From the NCBI GenBank assembly GCA_015680905.1, contig CM027378.1, positions 38,537,001-38,601,000 on the forward strand: a stretch of 64,000 nt of DNA, read 5' to 3'. A model generated the notes under the pieces. The model was not told the origin of the DNA. It searched no databases and saw only the letters and a list, made by a program, of their open reading frames with translations. Positions 50,361 through 62,313 of the stretch are shown in pieces. The stretch comes from Coptis chinensis. Lineage: Eukaryota > Streptophyta > Magnoliopsida > Ranunculales > Ranunculaceae. Position 1 is the stretch's first letter. Every line of letters starts with the position of its first letter. The translations under genes were made by a program, and so were the position numbers.

Positions 50361-51813
50361 TGATAATAGTGAAAATGATAGTTTTACCTACGAATAAGCG
50401 ATTAAACTAAAATGTAAGTAAAACTAAAACTATTCTCTTGCTTATTGTTATCAAAGATTTTTCTACTCTCGTTATCGTTTTATATATTTAGAGTAAAGAA
50501 TTTGTTCCACTCCTAGTTCTTTAGAATTAACGTTAACTACGATTATCAGTCTATCAAAGTTAATGAGAGTAATTATGGAATTATACTACGATGAGAAACT
50601 ATTAATCAATATGCGAATAACGAAATGACGGAATTCAAATACTAACTTGACAATAGATAATGAATTAGGGGAATTCGATTCCACCTTAACTCGACTTAAT
50701 CAACTAATAGAGAAATGTCGTAATCCAAATTTCAATGCTTTCGCATAACAAATTGGTATTTCTAATCCCTAATTATTCATGGCAATCTCTACCAAATAAT
50801 AACTAGCATGTGAAGCAATCAAATCCATTCTCATGGTGAACTAATTACTTTTTAGAATTGAATAGATTATCACGACGATTTCTAAGCTAACAAAATCAAG
50901 TTTTCATTAAGGCTTCCTCAAACCCCTCTAAAGGAGGTTTTAGCCTTGAATCATTAAATTATCATTTCTATATGAATTTAAGCAAGACAAGATATAAAGA
51001 TTATAAATTTACTTATTTGAATTAAAATGGAAATCTAATAATGCAAGATTGAATTGAAACTAAGAAATGATAACAACTAATAACTGAATTTAGATCTAAG
51101 TAATTTAATAAACCAAAACTAAATTTATGAATAACTAACTACTTTTATTAATCTAATGAAGAATTATCAATGATTCAATAACTAAATTAAAAAACAAGAT
51201 AATAAAACTAATTAATGAAGTCTAGGCTAATTTATTTTCTAATCTAGGTCTAACTCATTGAGTCTGCCTCTTTCCTCCCTTCAAGAAGAGAAAGAGATCC
51301 CCAATTTCGTGCATGGGCCTGGAGCCATGTTTTGGGCCGAAAAATCGAGCCCAAAACCCAATTTCTTCAATCCACAGAGCCCTTTTCAGCTGAATTTGAC
51401 TTCAGGAGACTTTTCGTCTACTTATGCTCCTCTGATTGGGTCAAGGTTTAAACCATTGGAAAGCTTTTTCCAAGACGGTCGTTTTGACATAAGTTAGGCC
51501 CAATTCTGAGGTCTGAGTCCAAAGATACGGTCCTCGAGAAGTTGACTTTTTGACTTTTTTCGCTATTTGCGTTAACTTTGACTTTGACTTTTCAGCTTTG
51601 GACCGGGCTTTAAAAGGCTTTTCTCCTTGAATCTTGGCCTTTAATCACAGAACTTCTTAGCAACCAACCCTTGCTCCTTTATCTCGCAAAAGTGACACAT
51701 TTTTGCACATAATCGACTCCAATGCCTGAAATACATAAAAACACGTAATCAGCATTAACTCTTATTTATTACTCGCATAATTAGTCTAAAACTACAGTTT
51801 TGGGCTCTTATCA
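50361..51813 (-). mobile_element. E2 3' LTR
   Basis: 1453 bp, TG...CA. Begins TGATAAGAGCCCAAAACTG at 51813 and ends ...TTTCACTATTATCA at 50361. The solo LTR at 52322-53801 is a plus-oriented relative. A TTGACTTT/GTCAAAG cluster lies at 51540-51595. Confidence 0.87.
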
Positions 51814-52321
51814 AACCACCCCCAAACAGGATTTTGCTTGTCCTCAAGCAAATATGAGAAATTAGCATAAGTGACCAAAAATGGAGTTCTAACTAATCTC
51901 GTTTCACCGAGTGCGATTGCATTGACCATATACAACAAGACCTTAAACCACTAGGAATTCCCTAGTAGACGAGTTATAGCCTCGTGAGAGTTTTCCAGTG
52001 AAGGTACTCACAAACTTCATATATACTACAACGACTAAGAAATAAAACTATTGTTTCCTTATTTATGTTCCCCATTATCTATATATCTCACTAGCAATGA
52101 ATACAGAATAATCAAGTCAAAACCTAAGTTAATATATGCATAATAATCAATCATCTATGAATAAACATAAATACAATGAGTAATACTATGAAATGCACTA
52201 GCAGGTCCGTTTCTGAAAACTCGGAATAGTCTCCTTAAGTAGGTACTCACATAAATGTCAAGACAAAAACCATTCTGATTTTTCTGCTCAAGTTTCGCTA
52301 CTCCAGTGTGCAGTAGGCACA
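51814..52321 (-). mobile_element. E2 PPT and 3' non-coding region, LTR-proximal part
   Basis: The PPT (complement of 51816-51827, GTTTGGGGGTGG) lies directly before the LTR, with the GAGGACAAGCAAAATC context. The palindrome is at 51948-51968 (one mismatch in an arm). The region ends at the solo LTR insertion, TSD GCACA at 52317-52321. Confidence 0.8.
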
Positions 52322-53801
52322 TGATAAGAGCCTAAAACTGTAGTTTTAACCCCTTAACAATCATACTTTTAGATCAATTATGTGAGTAATAATTAAGAGT
52401 TAATACTGATTACGTGTTTTTATGCATTTCAGGCTTCAAAGTCAATTATGTGCAGAAATGTGCCACTTTGATGAGATAAAGGAGCAATGGTTGGTTGCTA
52501 AGGAGTTCTGTGATTAAAGGCCAAGATTCAAGAAGACAAAGCCTTTGTAAAGCCTACTCAGACCTTGAAAAGTCAAAGTCCACGCTTGGCGGCTTGATTG
52601 CACAAAGTCGATTAGAACTTAGAAGACCGTATCTTTGGACTCAGACCTTGGAATTGGGCCTACCTTATGTCAAAACGACCGGCTCGGGAAGAGCTTTCCA
52701 ATGGTCCAAGCTTTGGCCCAATCAGAGGAGCAGAAGTGGACTAAAAGTCTGTTGAAGCCGAATCCAGCTGAAGAGCCCTTTTTGGACTGAAGAAATTGGG
52801 TTTTGGGCCCGATTTTCCGGCCCAAAACATGGCTCCAAGCCCATGCACGATTTTGGATCTGATTTCCTCCTTGTCAACAAAGAGGACTTAACTCTTAAGA
52901 TATCTAGGAGCTTAGGATAGAAAGTAGCCATTAGAATAGCTTCTAGATCTAGTTTTAATAGTTTTTAATTAAGTTTAGTTTCATTTCATTCCTTGTTTTA
53001 GATTAAACCTTTAAAATATTGTTATTCATTTGATTAGATTAATAAAATAGTTTATTATTATTCAATTCATTTTTTTTGTCATTACATTTATAGATCTAGT
53101 TTAAATTCTTGTTGATATCATTTCTTAATTATTAATTAGATTTCAATTATTCTTTGTTAAATTAGTAAAGTTGGAATCTTGATATTATGTTTAGTTTAGA
53201 TTCATATGGAAATGATTGCTGAATGATTCTCGGCTAACCCTCCATTAGGGGTTGAGAAGCCTTGATGAAAGCTTGATTCGATTATCGTGAAAGTCGTAAG
53301 TAATTTCTATTCCACTCTAGAAACGATTAATTCACCATGAGAATGGGTTTAATCGTTCACATGCTTGTTATGAATTGGTAGAAGTGCCATGTGTAATTAG
53401 GGATTAGGAAGAACCAATTGTTCTGCGTAGCAGTTCAATTCGGATTACGACGATTCGTCGTTAGTAAGTTAAGTTGAGTTAAGGTGGAATCAATCCCCCC
53501 TAATTTCTTATCATAGAATCAACGCAGCATTCCGTATTTAATTAGTCGTATCTTGTGGGTAGTTGCATCATAGTTTATAATTCGTAAATCTCTCATTAGA
53601 CTTTAGTTAAGATTGATTAGACTTAGAAAACATTACATGTGAAAGAACTAGGAGTGGAATGAATCATCTACTCCACTATATCTCAATAGGATTGAGAGTA
53701 GAAATATTTGATAAATAAGTAGCAAAGTAGTTGTAGTTTACTTTCGTTTAGAGTTTCATCGCTTTAGTCATTAGTAAAACTATTTATTTATATGTTTATC
53801 A
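52322..53801 (+). mobile_element. Solo LTR of the E2 family
   Basis: 1480 bp, begins TGATAAGAGCCTAAAACTG and ends ...TATATGTTTATCA, flanked by perfect 5-bp TSDs GCACA (52317-52321 and 53802-53806). No internal sequence or second LTR follows; host E2 sequence resumes immediately (ACTTTACCTTAC...). The E1 paralogue near 12190-12202 (GCAGTAGGCACATG) shows the empty site. Solo LTRs arise by recombination between the two LTRs of a full element. Confidence 0.92.
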
Positions 53802-55122
53802 GCACACTTTACCTTACAATCTCAATGACACACAAGAAAGCCGAAGTCGATCAAATACATTTGCCACTTACTATCATACTAACCTATTTCTAACTAAGCT
53901 AGAGGTCTTTATTAGGTGTTGCGGGGATTAGGAGATGGTTTAAGAAGGAAGGAAATGGATATTCAAAGAGGACGAGTCTGAGTTAATAGGGTCTTCATAT
54001 TACGTAACTAGAGAAACTCTTGTTCTTTTGCTTCTACACTTTGTTTCCATCCTTAGCCTTTTTATTTTGGCTTTTTGACTCATTTTATTCTATTTTTTGG
54101 AGTTTTTATTTTGTTTCTATTTTTATTTCTCTTTTCTTTTCTTTGGATGGAAACTTCTTTTCTTTTTCTTTTCTGAAGCAACTAACTAATTTTTGTTTAC
54201 ACAGGTTTTCCCTTTCTCTTTTCTCCACTCATCCTATTCTCAGACTCATTCTATAATGGGTAGGTTGATTTTTTATTTTGTTTTGTTTTTTGTAAAAGGG
54301 TAAAGGATTTACGGTTTATGAAAGGCTAAAGAAAGGCTCAGAGGGATGACGACTAGCGGAAAATAATTCATAGGTTTGAATTTCTGGCTATATCGATCCA
54401 AAGAGGGCCTAAATTCTCGCTTAGGATATGGTATAGTGATCAAGTAAGTGGACGTGTGATTTCTCTATCCGGATTTTACTTCTCCCTTGTGTCATTTCTC
54501 AATTTTTTTTTCACTCATATAAGGCTTTAGGCTATATTCTCACAGGATTTGTAGAATAAGTACTCTAGCCTAGATTTCAAAAATTTACTGCCAAATAATC
54601 ATAGATACTCATGCAATATATTTATAGAAAGATGCAAAAATTATTATCTACATATTAACCTAAGTTTCTAAAAACTATTCTAACGCAAAAGCTACGTGAG
54701 ACTTCTAGATTATTAAGAGCATAGAGAAAGAAAACAATACCAATATTCCTAAGTGTATAGCATAAATTTTTTATTTATATTTTTGAATTTTTGAAAATTT
54801 TAAATTTTTACTAGAAAACAAGTGCATATTATACATATCTATATCCTAACAGATGTCTTAATTACACGTGTTTCTATGCCACCCCCAAACAAGAAGCATG
54901 TTTTATCCTCAAAGTATTGAAATAAAAAGGGTAGAAAAATACCATAGAAATGCGTGAAATTCTAAAACATCTACAAAATAAGGTTAAAACATAGTAATAT
55001 AGAAAAAGAAAAACAGATGCAACTCTATATGAGTTCCACCCGTTATGGGGTTAACAAGAATCAAATTGCTTGGGACATAAGCAGACACTAATTGAAATAA
55101 AAACTTACCTTAACTCCCGCGT
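53802..55122 (-). mobile_element. E2 3' non-coding region, distal part
   Basis: Alignable with E1 at about 12205-13270: the vegetative order of 'gctagaggtctttattagg', the CTTTTCTTTTC tracts (near 54125-54175), 'tttgtttacacaggttttc' and 'ggatatgg' phrases is kept. A PPT-like module lies at 54879-54890 with its ATGTTTTATCCTCAAAG context. No gene is seen. Confidence 0.7.
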
Positions 55123-56145
55123 TTAAGCATCATCCTCATCCTCATCCTTTTCATAGGACCAAGGCTCTTTTGCGTCCTGCCACGCTATAATAACTTGCCA
55201 CGCCCTTCGCCGTGTGTCATCAACTCGTGCTAACCTGTCGAGTGTTACTCGGTCTAATGGGGTGTAATGAGCAACCAAATGAGGTTGCACCTGCCATCCC
55301 AGCCAAGTCATAACCCAAAATGAACGAACCACGCAATTGGTGGGTCTCATGACTTCAACCCTTTTCCAATCCGTGAACTGGGTATAGAATATAGGTAAAC
55401 AACTGCGCATGATGTGGCAAACCAAAACAGGCATAAGAAGATACTTATGCCTCATGCTATGGGCTCTCTTTAGACTAGCCACTAAAACTCTAGGAATCTC
55501 ATATAGGCGACGTCCCTCAGCTAAAGCAAGGAAAACATCAGCAGCGGTACTATTTGCAGAAGTAAACTACCACTCCCCTAAAATATTCATCAGGATGAAT
55601 AACATGGTGGTGCCTACATTCAGGGACAGGCTACCAAGGGCTATGTTATATTGCCCTTGGTCTATTATACGAAACACCCCTCCCCCATAATACTCGTGGA
55701 AATATGCATAATCATAGAGGTATGCATTATCAGTCATATATCCCCACGTGTGTGTAAGATTAGGCAAAGGCAATCCTGAAACTAAAGCTACCAAATTCTT
55801 ACTGAATTCTAGTGGCGTGTCATCAACTACGATGGAGAATTGTTGTTCTCCATCTTAGTTACAATAGAATTTAACATTATTGTAAAAATAAGTAGTAAGC
55901 TGAGGTGAGTACGAGTCGTCGTCACTTACTAGTAGATGCCTCCATCCTAACTGCAAGATCCTGTCGCAGAACCAACCTCCATAAGTCTCGCTTCCCAACA
56001 AGTCTTCGAAAGACTGCTCTAGTATGACTGTGGGAGATGTCATCAAAAAACTACTCTCTAGAACAGCTGCAAACGATCCTGGAACAACCCACAAAAAATT
56101 GGAATTTTTCGTGCCCACGGATGTCAAAGCGCGGGGGGCTCTCAA
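55123..56145 (-). pseudogene. E2 ORF A: putative plant transposon protein-like, decayed
   Basis: One frame of about 340 codons with two in-frame stops (after ...VKFYCN near 55857 and after ...NILGEW near 55567). Visible segments are FCDRILQLGWRHLL, a YFYNNVKFYC stretch, LVALVSGLPLPNL, LFILMNILGEW, and HKYLLMPVLVCHIMRSC, followed by a basic/Trp-rich tail and an acidic end (EKDEDEDDA). The order resembles the 'putative plant transposon protein' domain (Pfam Transposase_32 style) common in Athila-related ORFs. The true start is unclear, since the upstream end runs into a GC-rich motif tract. Function of the family is unknown. Assignment is from pattern only. Confidence 0.55.
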
Positions 56146-56410
56146 ACTTTGCCTTGTATGGGCACGGGGTGCACTCTAGCTATGATCAAGTTCGAGGCAC
56201 TTAGGTGCAGGGCGCGCTCAATTTTTGCCTGGGATGGGTGCAGGGTGCGCTCATGCCTTGGGGAAGTTCCAGTGTTTTGAGCACGGGTCGCGCTTGGATT
56301 TGGTCTTGTGAGGGAGCGGGGTGCGCTCAGGTCTAAATTGAGTAACAGGTGGTTTAAGCGCAGGGTGCGCTCACTGAGGTGCAGGGCACGTTCTGTATAG
56401 CTTGAGTGCT
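56110..56410. repeat. GC-rich degenerate motif tract in E2
   Basis: Seven or so spaced phrases of the type GTGCAGGG-GCGCTC (for example near 56205, 56240, 56285, 56320, 56365), 35-60 bp apart. The same phrases occur in the E1 and E2 leaders. Confidence 0.7.
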
Positions 56411-56503
56411 GAAGTGAAGAAACAATAGAGAAAAAAAATTGAGAGTGAAAGGTGAGAGTGCAAGGTTTGTAGTGTGGGTTTTGAGTGTAGAATGAAGGAA
56501 GTG

Positions 56504-56509
56504 TATATA
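56504..56509 (-). promoter_or_regulatory. Possible internal TATA box upstream of ORF A
   Basis: TATATA within CCCTATATACAC on the minus strand, followed by a pyrimidine/CA-rich stretch without ATG and then the GC-rich tract and ORF A. It could be a promoter for a separate ORF A transcript, or a remnant of another element's LTR. Weak evidence. Confidence 0.3.
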
Positions 56510-56510
56510 G

Positions 56511-57000
56511 GGTTTTAGTTTCTAAAACGAATTAACAAGTTGCCAAAAAGCTTTAAGGCAATTACCGGAAACAAAATATTTCCAAAACTTAAAACGGAAA
56601 CAACCCATATTCATTATTCTAAAACAAACCTAATATCTTTTAGATTGAATTTAGAAAAGTAACTTCTTAACTCATTGAAATTTCATCCTACCACAATATC
56701 TAATCATAGGCATGCCAATATCGGCAACATTCCCAACAATCATCGCAAAATTACTTCTAAATTGTGGGTCATATAAAAACCATGCTAAAAGAAATAATAC
56801 CACCCCCAAACTTACCGGGAAGGTGAGATTAACACTAAAATCAACGCATAATTTGAAAAGAACCAAATTAAATTAAAATCGAAATTCAAATACAGTTAAC
56901 TATCGAATTCAAAAAGTAACTACTAAATTCAACAACTTAACATCTGAACTAATAAAAACAATAAAAACAACATCAATCAATAAATTCCCTAAACCATGCG
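56511..57000 (-). other. Spacer between E2 ORF B and ORF A
   Basis: AT-rich, no supported gene. It contains one PPT-like module at 56800-56811 (CCACCCCCAAAC on +). Confidence 0.5.
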
Positions 57001-58113
57001 CTACTGGTTGAAAATGGAACATGAGTAGAAGATGGGTCCTGAGATCCCGATGGGCCCGAGAGCCATCAATCCTTCCGGCAATGGCGCTTTCGTGCCTTCT
57101 TGAGGGGCCTCCTCCTCAGAAGAAGAACCCCCGTGGGGTGGGAAGCATTCAAGCATTTCTTCTCGAAACTTGCGCTGTGCTTCCATCTCTGCCTTCATCT
57201 CTTCCCAACGCTCATCCTCGCGCTGGGCACAAGTTTCGTAGTTATGATGTTTGGTAGTCTGCCGAGTCCGAAGATCTTCACAAATTGTATTAAGAGAACA
57301 CATGCCACGATAAAGCACAGTCATGCATTCTGCATCAGAAGTACACCTCTCCAAGGCATCGGCATCAAAACATGTCGTGTCCTCCTCATCATCCGACTCA
57401 GTCTCTTCCACTACCCTCTCTCCAGGCAACCTCCAAACCTTCTGAATACAGTCTGTATAAGCTATGACATTCGTATGCAACTTAATCATAGTGCGCTCAG
57501 TTTTAGGAACAACTCTACAATTCATCATGATCTTAGTGATCAATACAGGGAAAGGTGCAATACTCTTCCCAACTCCTCTAATCATATTTATAAAAAACTC
57601 GAGGATACAGAATTCATACTTTCTCTCTTAGAGTATCCATAGAACGTGAAGACAATTCATACTGATGTCACTGACTTTCTCCTTGCTAATGGCATTCCTA
57701 CCAATCCACTGAGCTATAGCCAGCTGGTTGATTCGCAGAGACGATTGGCGAACACAATGCGAACTCGCATTGTAGTTTCCCTCCAAAACTGTCTCATTCA
57801 TCAAAGGCTTGATCCCACCAATTTAGGATTCCTGCAATGTGGCTACTAGATTACGTCCTTCCTTCATGCCGAAAATACGAGCTAACAAATTTCTATCAAC
57901 TTCCCTCCTTATTTTATTCACTTTCACAAAAATTTTATAACCATCCAACTCCTTCGTCTTATAGAATTTTTGGACCAAATCATTGTGATAAAAGTCATCT
58001 GTCGAATACCACAACTTCTTCCAATCCCTACAAATCATCTCATCACTGTAAAACGACGCGAAGTGGTCTATAGTAAAAGCTTGTTCCGGCAAAATTCCTC
58101 GTTTTTGAGCCAT
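57001..58113 (-). pseudogene. E2 ORF B: putative plant transposon protein, decayed
   Basis: Start ATG at 58113 in a good context (TTCAATGGCTC), product beginning MAQKRGILPEQ. The recognisable domain includes FYSDEMICRDWKKLWYS, VQKFYKTKELDGYKIFV, NKIRREVDRNLLARIFGM and, later, INQLAIAQWIGRN and FPVLITKIMMNC. This is the order seen in the putative plant transposon protein (Transposase_32-like) domain of Athila-related elements. After the domain come an acidic stretch (VVEETESDDEEDT) and a charged probable coiled coil (REDERWEEMKAEMEAQRKF). Two in-frame stops (57823-57825 and about 57629) break it, with no frameshift. Its role in the element is unknown. Confidence 0.72.
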
Positions 58114-59447
58114 TGAAGTTTGGAGTTGATTTGTGGGCTTGAGACAATATAGGAATGGAGTTTGAATCAACCTAACTCAAAATTTTGAGAGGTGGCGCGG
58201 TGGTGGTTCAAATTTTTTATAGTTTGGTGATTTTTTTGTATTTTTTGTGGTGAAAAAGGTTGGAAATGGTGGTGGAGAAGTGTTGGAGTGGGGGAATTAT
58301 AATTGGCGTGGTGGTATTTACGTTTTTTTTTTTTTTTTTTTTTAGGGTTAAAATTGTTAATGGTGAAAGTGGAAACAAAACTCGCAATCTGTTTTTGATT
58401 TGAGGAAGGAGACGCACGTGCCGCGCACGTGCATGCGGTATTTGGGCCCAAGCCCAATTCGATTTCTGAAATTTTCCGATTTTTTCGCGCAGCTTCAAAC
58501 TAAAATTGCCGATTTGTTACCGGTCCGATTTTTACGAATGAGATATGGAAACGATTAAGAGAGAATTTTCAATCCAATGATCCATAAAATACTCTATTCA
58601 AACTGTGGGTGACATATAAGAAGATGGAAAACGTCTCAAAGTGCGAGTGTGACGTAAGTTATGCGAACGAATGAAATCTAAATTCATAAATAATGTCAAC
58701 CCGAATCAAAATACGATTAAACGGCATAAACAACATAATTGAAAAGTTTAGCAATCACGGACGGAAAGACCAACACCCCACCCCCAAACAAATTTTAGAC
58801 AACAGAGTTTAGAAAATTTGTTTTAAACATGGGTCTTTTAAAGTCAGATTCCAGAGACTTCCTAAATTACTCTTTATGGTTTAAATTTTTTTTACTTTTT
58901 ATGAATAAGATTTAATATAAGAAAAATGAAAAGTCATAATGACATAATTCACACCATAGAGGAACATGACTCAAATACCGAGAAAACATGCAAGAGTGAA
59001 AAACGTGAATTATGTTAAACGTGGACTTAGGATATGGTGCTTACAGCCACACACTCTATAGGGAGGGCCCGGTTACCTGAATGGTGCACTTACCAATATA
59101 TGGAAGTGAAAGGAAGTACACCAAACAACAAAATGAGTCTTTTATAGTCAGATACTCAAGAATATATTTAAAACATATGTATATAATGAACATGTAGTTT
59201 ACCATATATCAACAATCGAAATAGTTGTGGATCGTTCCATAAATAATTACCATGGAATGCACCCCCAAACATAATCAAGCACCAAGATTTTCTACTACGC
59301 AACTTAGTGAAATGAAAGCGAAGTCTGATAGATCTAGAACGTAACGGAGCATGCACCTTCTTCTTCATCTTTGAACGAGAGAGTGTCCAAGTGAATGATC
59401 GTGAGAAAATTGATGTTTGTAGAAGATATGTTGGATATGTATAAGGT
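58114..59447 (-). mobile_element. Non-coding region between E2 protease and ORF B
   Basis: Contains a poly(T) run near 58322-58344 on +, GC-rich 'cacgtgccgcgcacgtgcatg' context near 58415-58435, PPT-like modules at 58778-58789 and 59259-59270, and the block shared with E1 (about 59165-59290). This is where reverse transcriptase and integrase would be expected in an autonomous element; none is present. Confidence 0.65.
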
Positions 59448-62313
59448 TTAGAAGGAAAGAATGGAAAAAATGGGAATGTGGGTTTTATTCATGGTGTAGG
59501 TAGGAACTGTCTCAATTCTGAAAATGAAGGTGTCAAGTGCCTTTTCCTTGGGAATTATTTCCGTATTATGAGGATTTAGAGAATCATTAAGCATAGAAGA
59601 AGCAAGAGGGTCAAGTGCAAACTCAAGGTTCCTTTGAAAAGGTGGAAAGTATGGAAAATTGGTGAGGGAAGATGAATGAGTGGCAGGATGATGTGAGGTG
59701 GATGAATGGGGCTCGGCTAGAGCTCTTAAGTCTAGATCATCAGAAGCCTTGAGATATGTAAGACATTCCTCAATAGGTGGGTCAAAAGAATCACTAGGAT
59801 AGAGGGTGAAAAATTCATCTTCCGTCATTGCGTCAAGGGATGAATGGATGTTGGCAGGGTGGGACTCGCGAGGTGGCAAGGAAGAGTTGCAAAAGAGACG
59901 AAGGAACTCTTCCTCAACTTCCAGGGAGTTCTCATCAAAGTTAGAATTTCTAAAGGAAAGGAATTTGTGCATCTGATCATCTGGAAACGTGGTTTTGAAA
60001 TAATCTTGAGCTAAGCTCTCGATCATGCTAACCTCTCCATCCAAAGTCGTATCTAGAAATTGTTTCGTCATTTTAAAAACATTTACCTTAACAGAAAGAT
60101 GGCCAAAGGACAAGGACATCGAACCATCGCGGTAGTTTATGAGTGCGTTAGCAGTAGCCAAGAAAGGACGCCCTAAAATGATCGGAACAGAGTCGTTGGC
60201 AACTTCTGTATCAAGGATAATGAAATCAATAGGATAGTAGAAATCCTGAACCTTAACAAGCACGTTTTCAACCACACCCTTTGGATACTTAATCGACCGA
60301 TCAGCTAATTGCAACGTCATTTTAGTAGGTTGCATCTCTTGTAGACTTATTTGTTTGTATAGATAATACGAGAGTAAGTTAACCAGGTCTAATAAAGCGG
60401 TCGTCGTGTGGGAATCTCCTAAGGTGCATTGTACAGTAGGACGACCAAGGTCTTTGTACTTAACGATTCCATTATGTTCTGATAAAGTTGGAAACTGTTC
60501 AGTTAAAAAGGCGTCTTTAGGAATATTTGTCTTACGCCTAGTAGTGCACAACTCTTTGAGAAACTTAGCATGGTGAGGTAACTTTTTAATTGCTTCGAGA
60601 AAAAGTATGTTTATCGTTAGATTTTTAAAAACCTCCCTAATTTCGTCAAAGTTTGTATCCTTGTTTAACATAGCTAATCTCTGGGGAAATGGTGTTTTCT
60701 CTCTATATTTAGCATATGGATCAACAGGATATTTATCCTTGCCTTTTTGTTTCTTAGGTTGTGGTTTAACTGGTACCTCTACAGGGGTAGGATCTTCAAT
60801 TATTACTTCGGTATCTAGTTCAATATCTGGTGTATGGACTACTGGTGGGGTAACTATAGGTATAGTTATGGCATTATCAACCACTCTGCCAGAATGGAGA
60901 GTGGTGATGGCATTTAGCTCACCTACGTTTGCATTTTCCTTACTAGTATTACCGTTTACCTCAAAGGCTGTGTTTATTGTTTTAGGATTAAGTGTCGCTT
61001 GTCCTGGAAACACACCTTTGGGTTATACTTTCTCTTGTGCTAACTGCTATAAGGAAAGTTGGATGGCTTATAAAATCTGTTGTTGAGTTTGCATAAAGGC
61101 GTCAAAACGATCCGATTGTGGATGAGTGTTAGCTATAGGTTGTGTGACAGGAACTATGTCACGTTGATTATTAATGGGTGGGTTGTGATAGTTATTATTT
61201 ACCGAAACGATACCTCTATTAGCATTATAATTATTATTGTTATAATTATTATAATTACCCTGACCTTGTCCTTGTCGTGGTGGAGATTGATTGTAGTTGT
61301 TTGCTTGCCTAACATTTTGGTTATTAAACCTTGGAGGTGTAACTTGTTGATTATTTCGCCAACCGTAGTTGGGGTTTTGTCGCCAAGGTGCATTAGGTTC
61401 GCTATTAATGGAACAAACATTGTCTTGTTGTGATGTTTGTTGTTCGTAAGCGAGAGGACAATAGGAGTCGGGATGCTCAAGACTCAAACATAAATTACAT
61501 GGATTGGAGTTGACATTCATGATGGGGATAGGCTTTTGTTGAACAGAAATAGCCTCTACCTTTTTAGTGAGAGATTCGATTAAAGTTTTCAGTTTAGGAT
61601 CGGGTTTAATCTCAAACATAACGGCGGCCTTAACTGTTGTAGAAGAACTAGCGGAGCGGGAGATATCGTCATTATCCCCCCCAGTTATTATTACGCTTTG
61701 TTTGATCTTCTAAAAATTTATAAGCCTCTGAGGCTCCTTTACTGAGGAAACTACCCCTATTCATTATGTCAAGGACTTCTTTATGGTGGTGTAAAAGTCC
61801 TTTGAAAAAGACACGAACTAACGTTTCTTTCGCGAGGTTATGGTGTGGACACTCTATAAGAAAGTCGGTGAAACGATTCCAAGCCTCTGAAAATAATTCA
61901 TGAGGATTCTGACGAAAGAAATGAATCTTGGAAAGCATTTCATCTGTCTTCAGTGGTGGGTAAAAATGTTCCATAAATAGTTGAACAAGTTTGGCCCATG
62001 AGTCCACAGAATTAGGCGCTTGGGCAGTTAACCAAGATGCCACCTTATCGGCTAAGGTGAAAGGAAACACCCTCAATTTAATTTGTTCAGCACCAACCGT
62101 GGAATGGTGGAATGTAGTAAGGACTTGTTCAATCCTATGCAAGTGCTAATAAGGTTTTTCATGGTCTAACCCATGAAAAATGGGTAACAAATTAAATATA
62201 TTTGGTTGGATTCGGAAATCCCCCACTGGATCTGCAAGAACGATGCAAGATTTTGGGCTATCGTTCAAGGCTTTGTAAAAGTCAGAGAGAGGAGACTCTC
62301 TTTCTTTAGTCAT
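59448..62313 (-). pseudogene. E2 gag-protease (Athila-like), broken
   Basis: Start MTKERESPLSDFYK at 62313. The gag domain lies at about 62150-61690 (KLRVFPFTLADKVASWL, LVQLFMEHFYPPLKT, AWNRFTDFLIECPHH, EAYKFLEDQ). An intact zinc knuckle C-X2-C-X4-H-X4-C lies at about 61499-61458 (CNLC...H...C). An Asn/Gln-rich tract follows, then the PFPQRL motif typical of Athila gag-pro. The protease region (59448-61013) reads LLDLVNLLSYYLYKQ at the active-site position, so the Gly-Ala-Ser of D-x-GAS is deleted; ILGRPFLATA is kept. Breaks are a stop after EKPY, a frameshift at a run of seven C (61676-61682), and three stops at about 61067-61020. No RT or integrase follows. Confidence 0.87.

Noticed and set aside
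57100..57642. 180-codon plus-strand frame
   Set aside because: Antisense to ORF B, which has a recognisable domain on the minus strand.
60607..61433. Plus-strand frames of 117-159 codons
   Set aside because: They are antisense shadows of the E2 gag-protease frame, whose zinc knuckle and protease motifs fix the coding strand.
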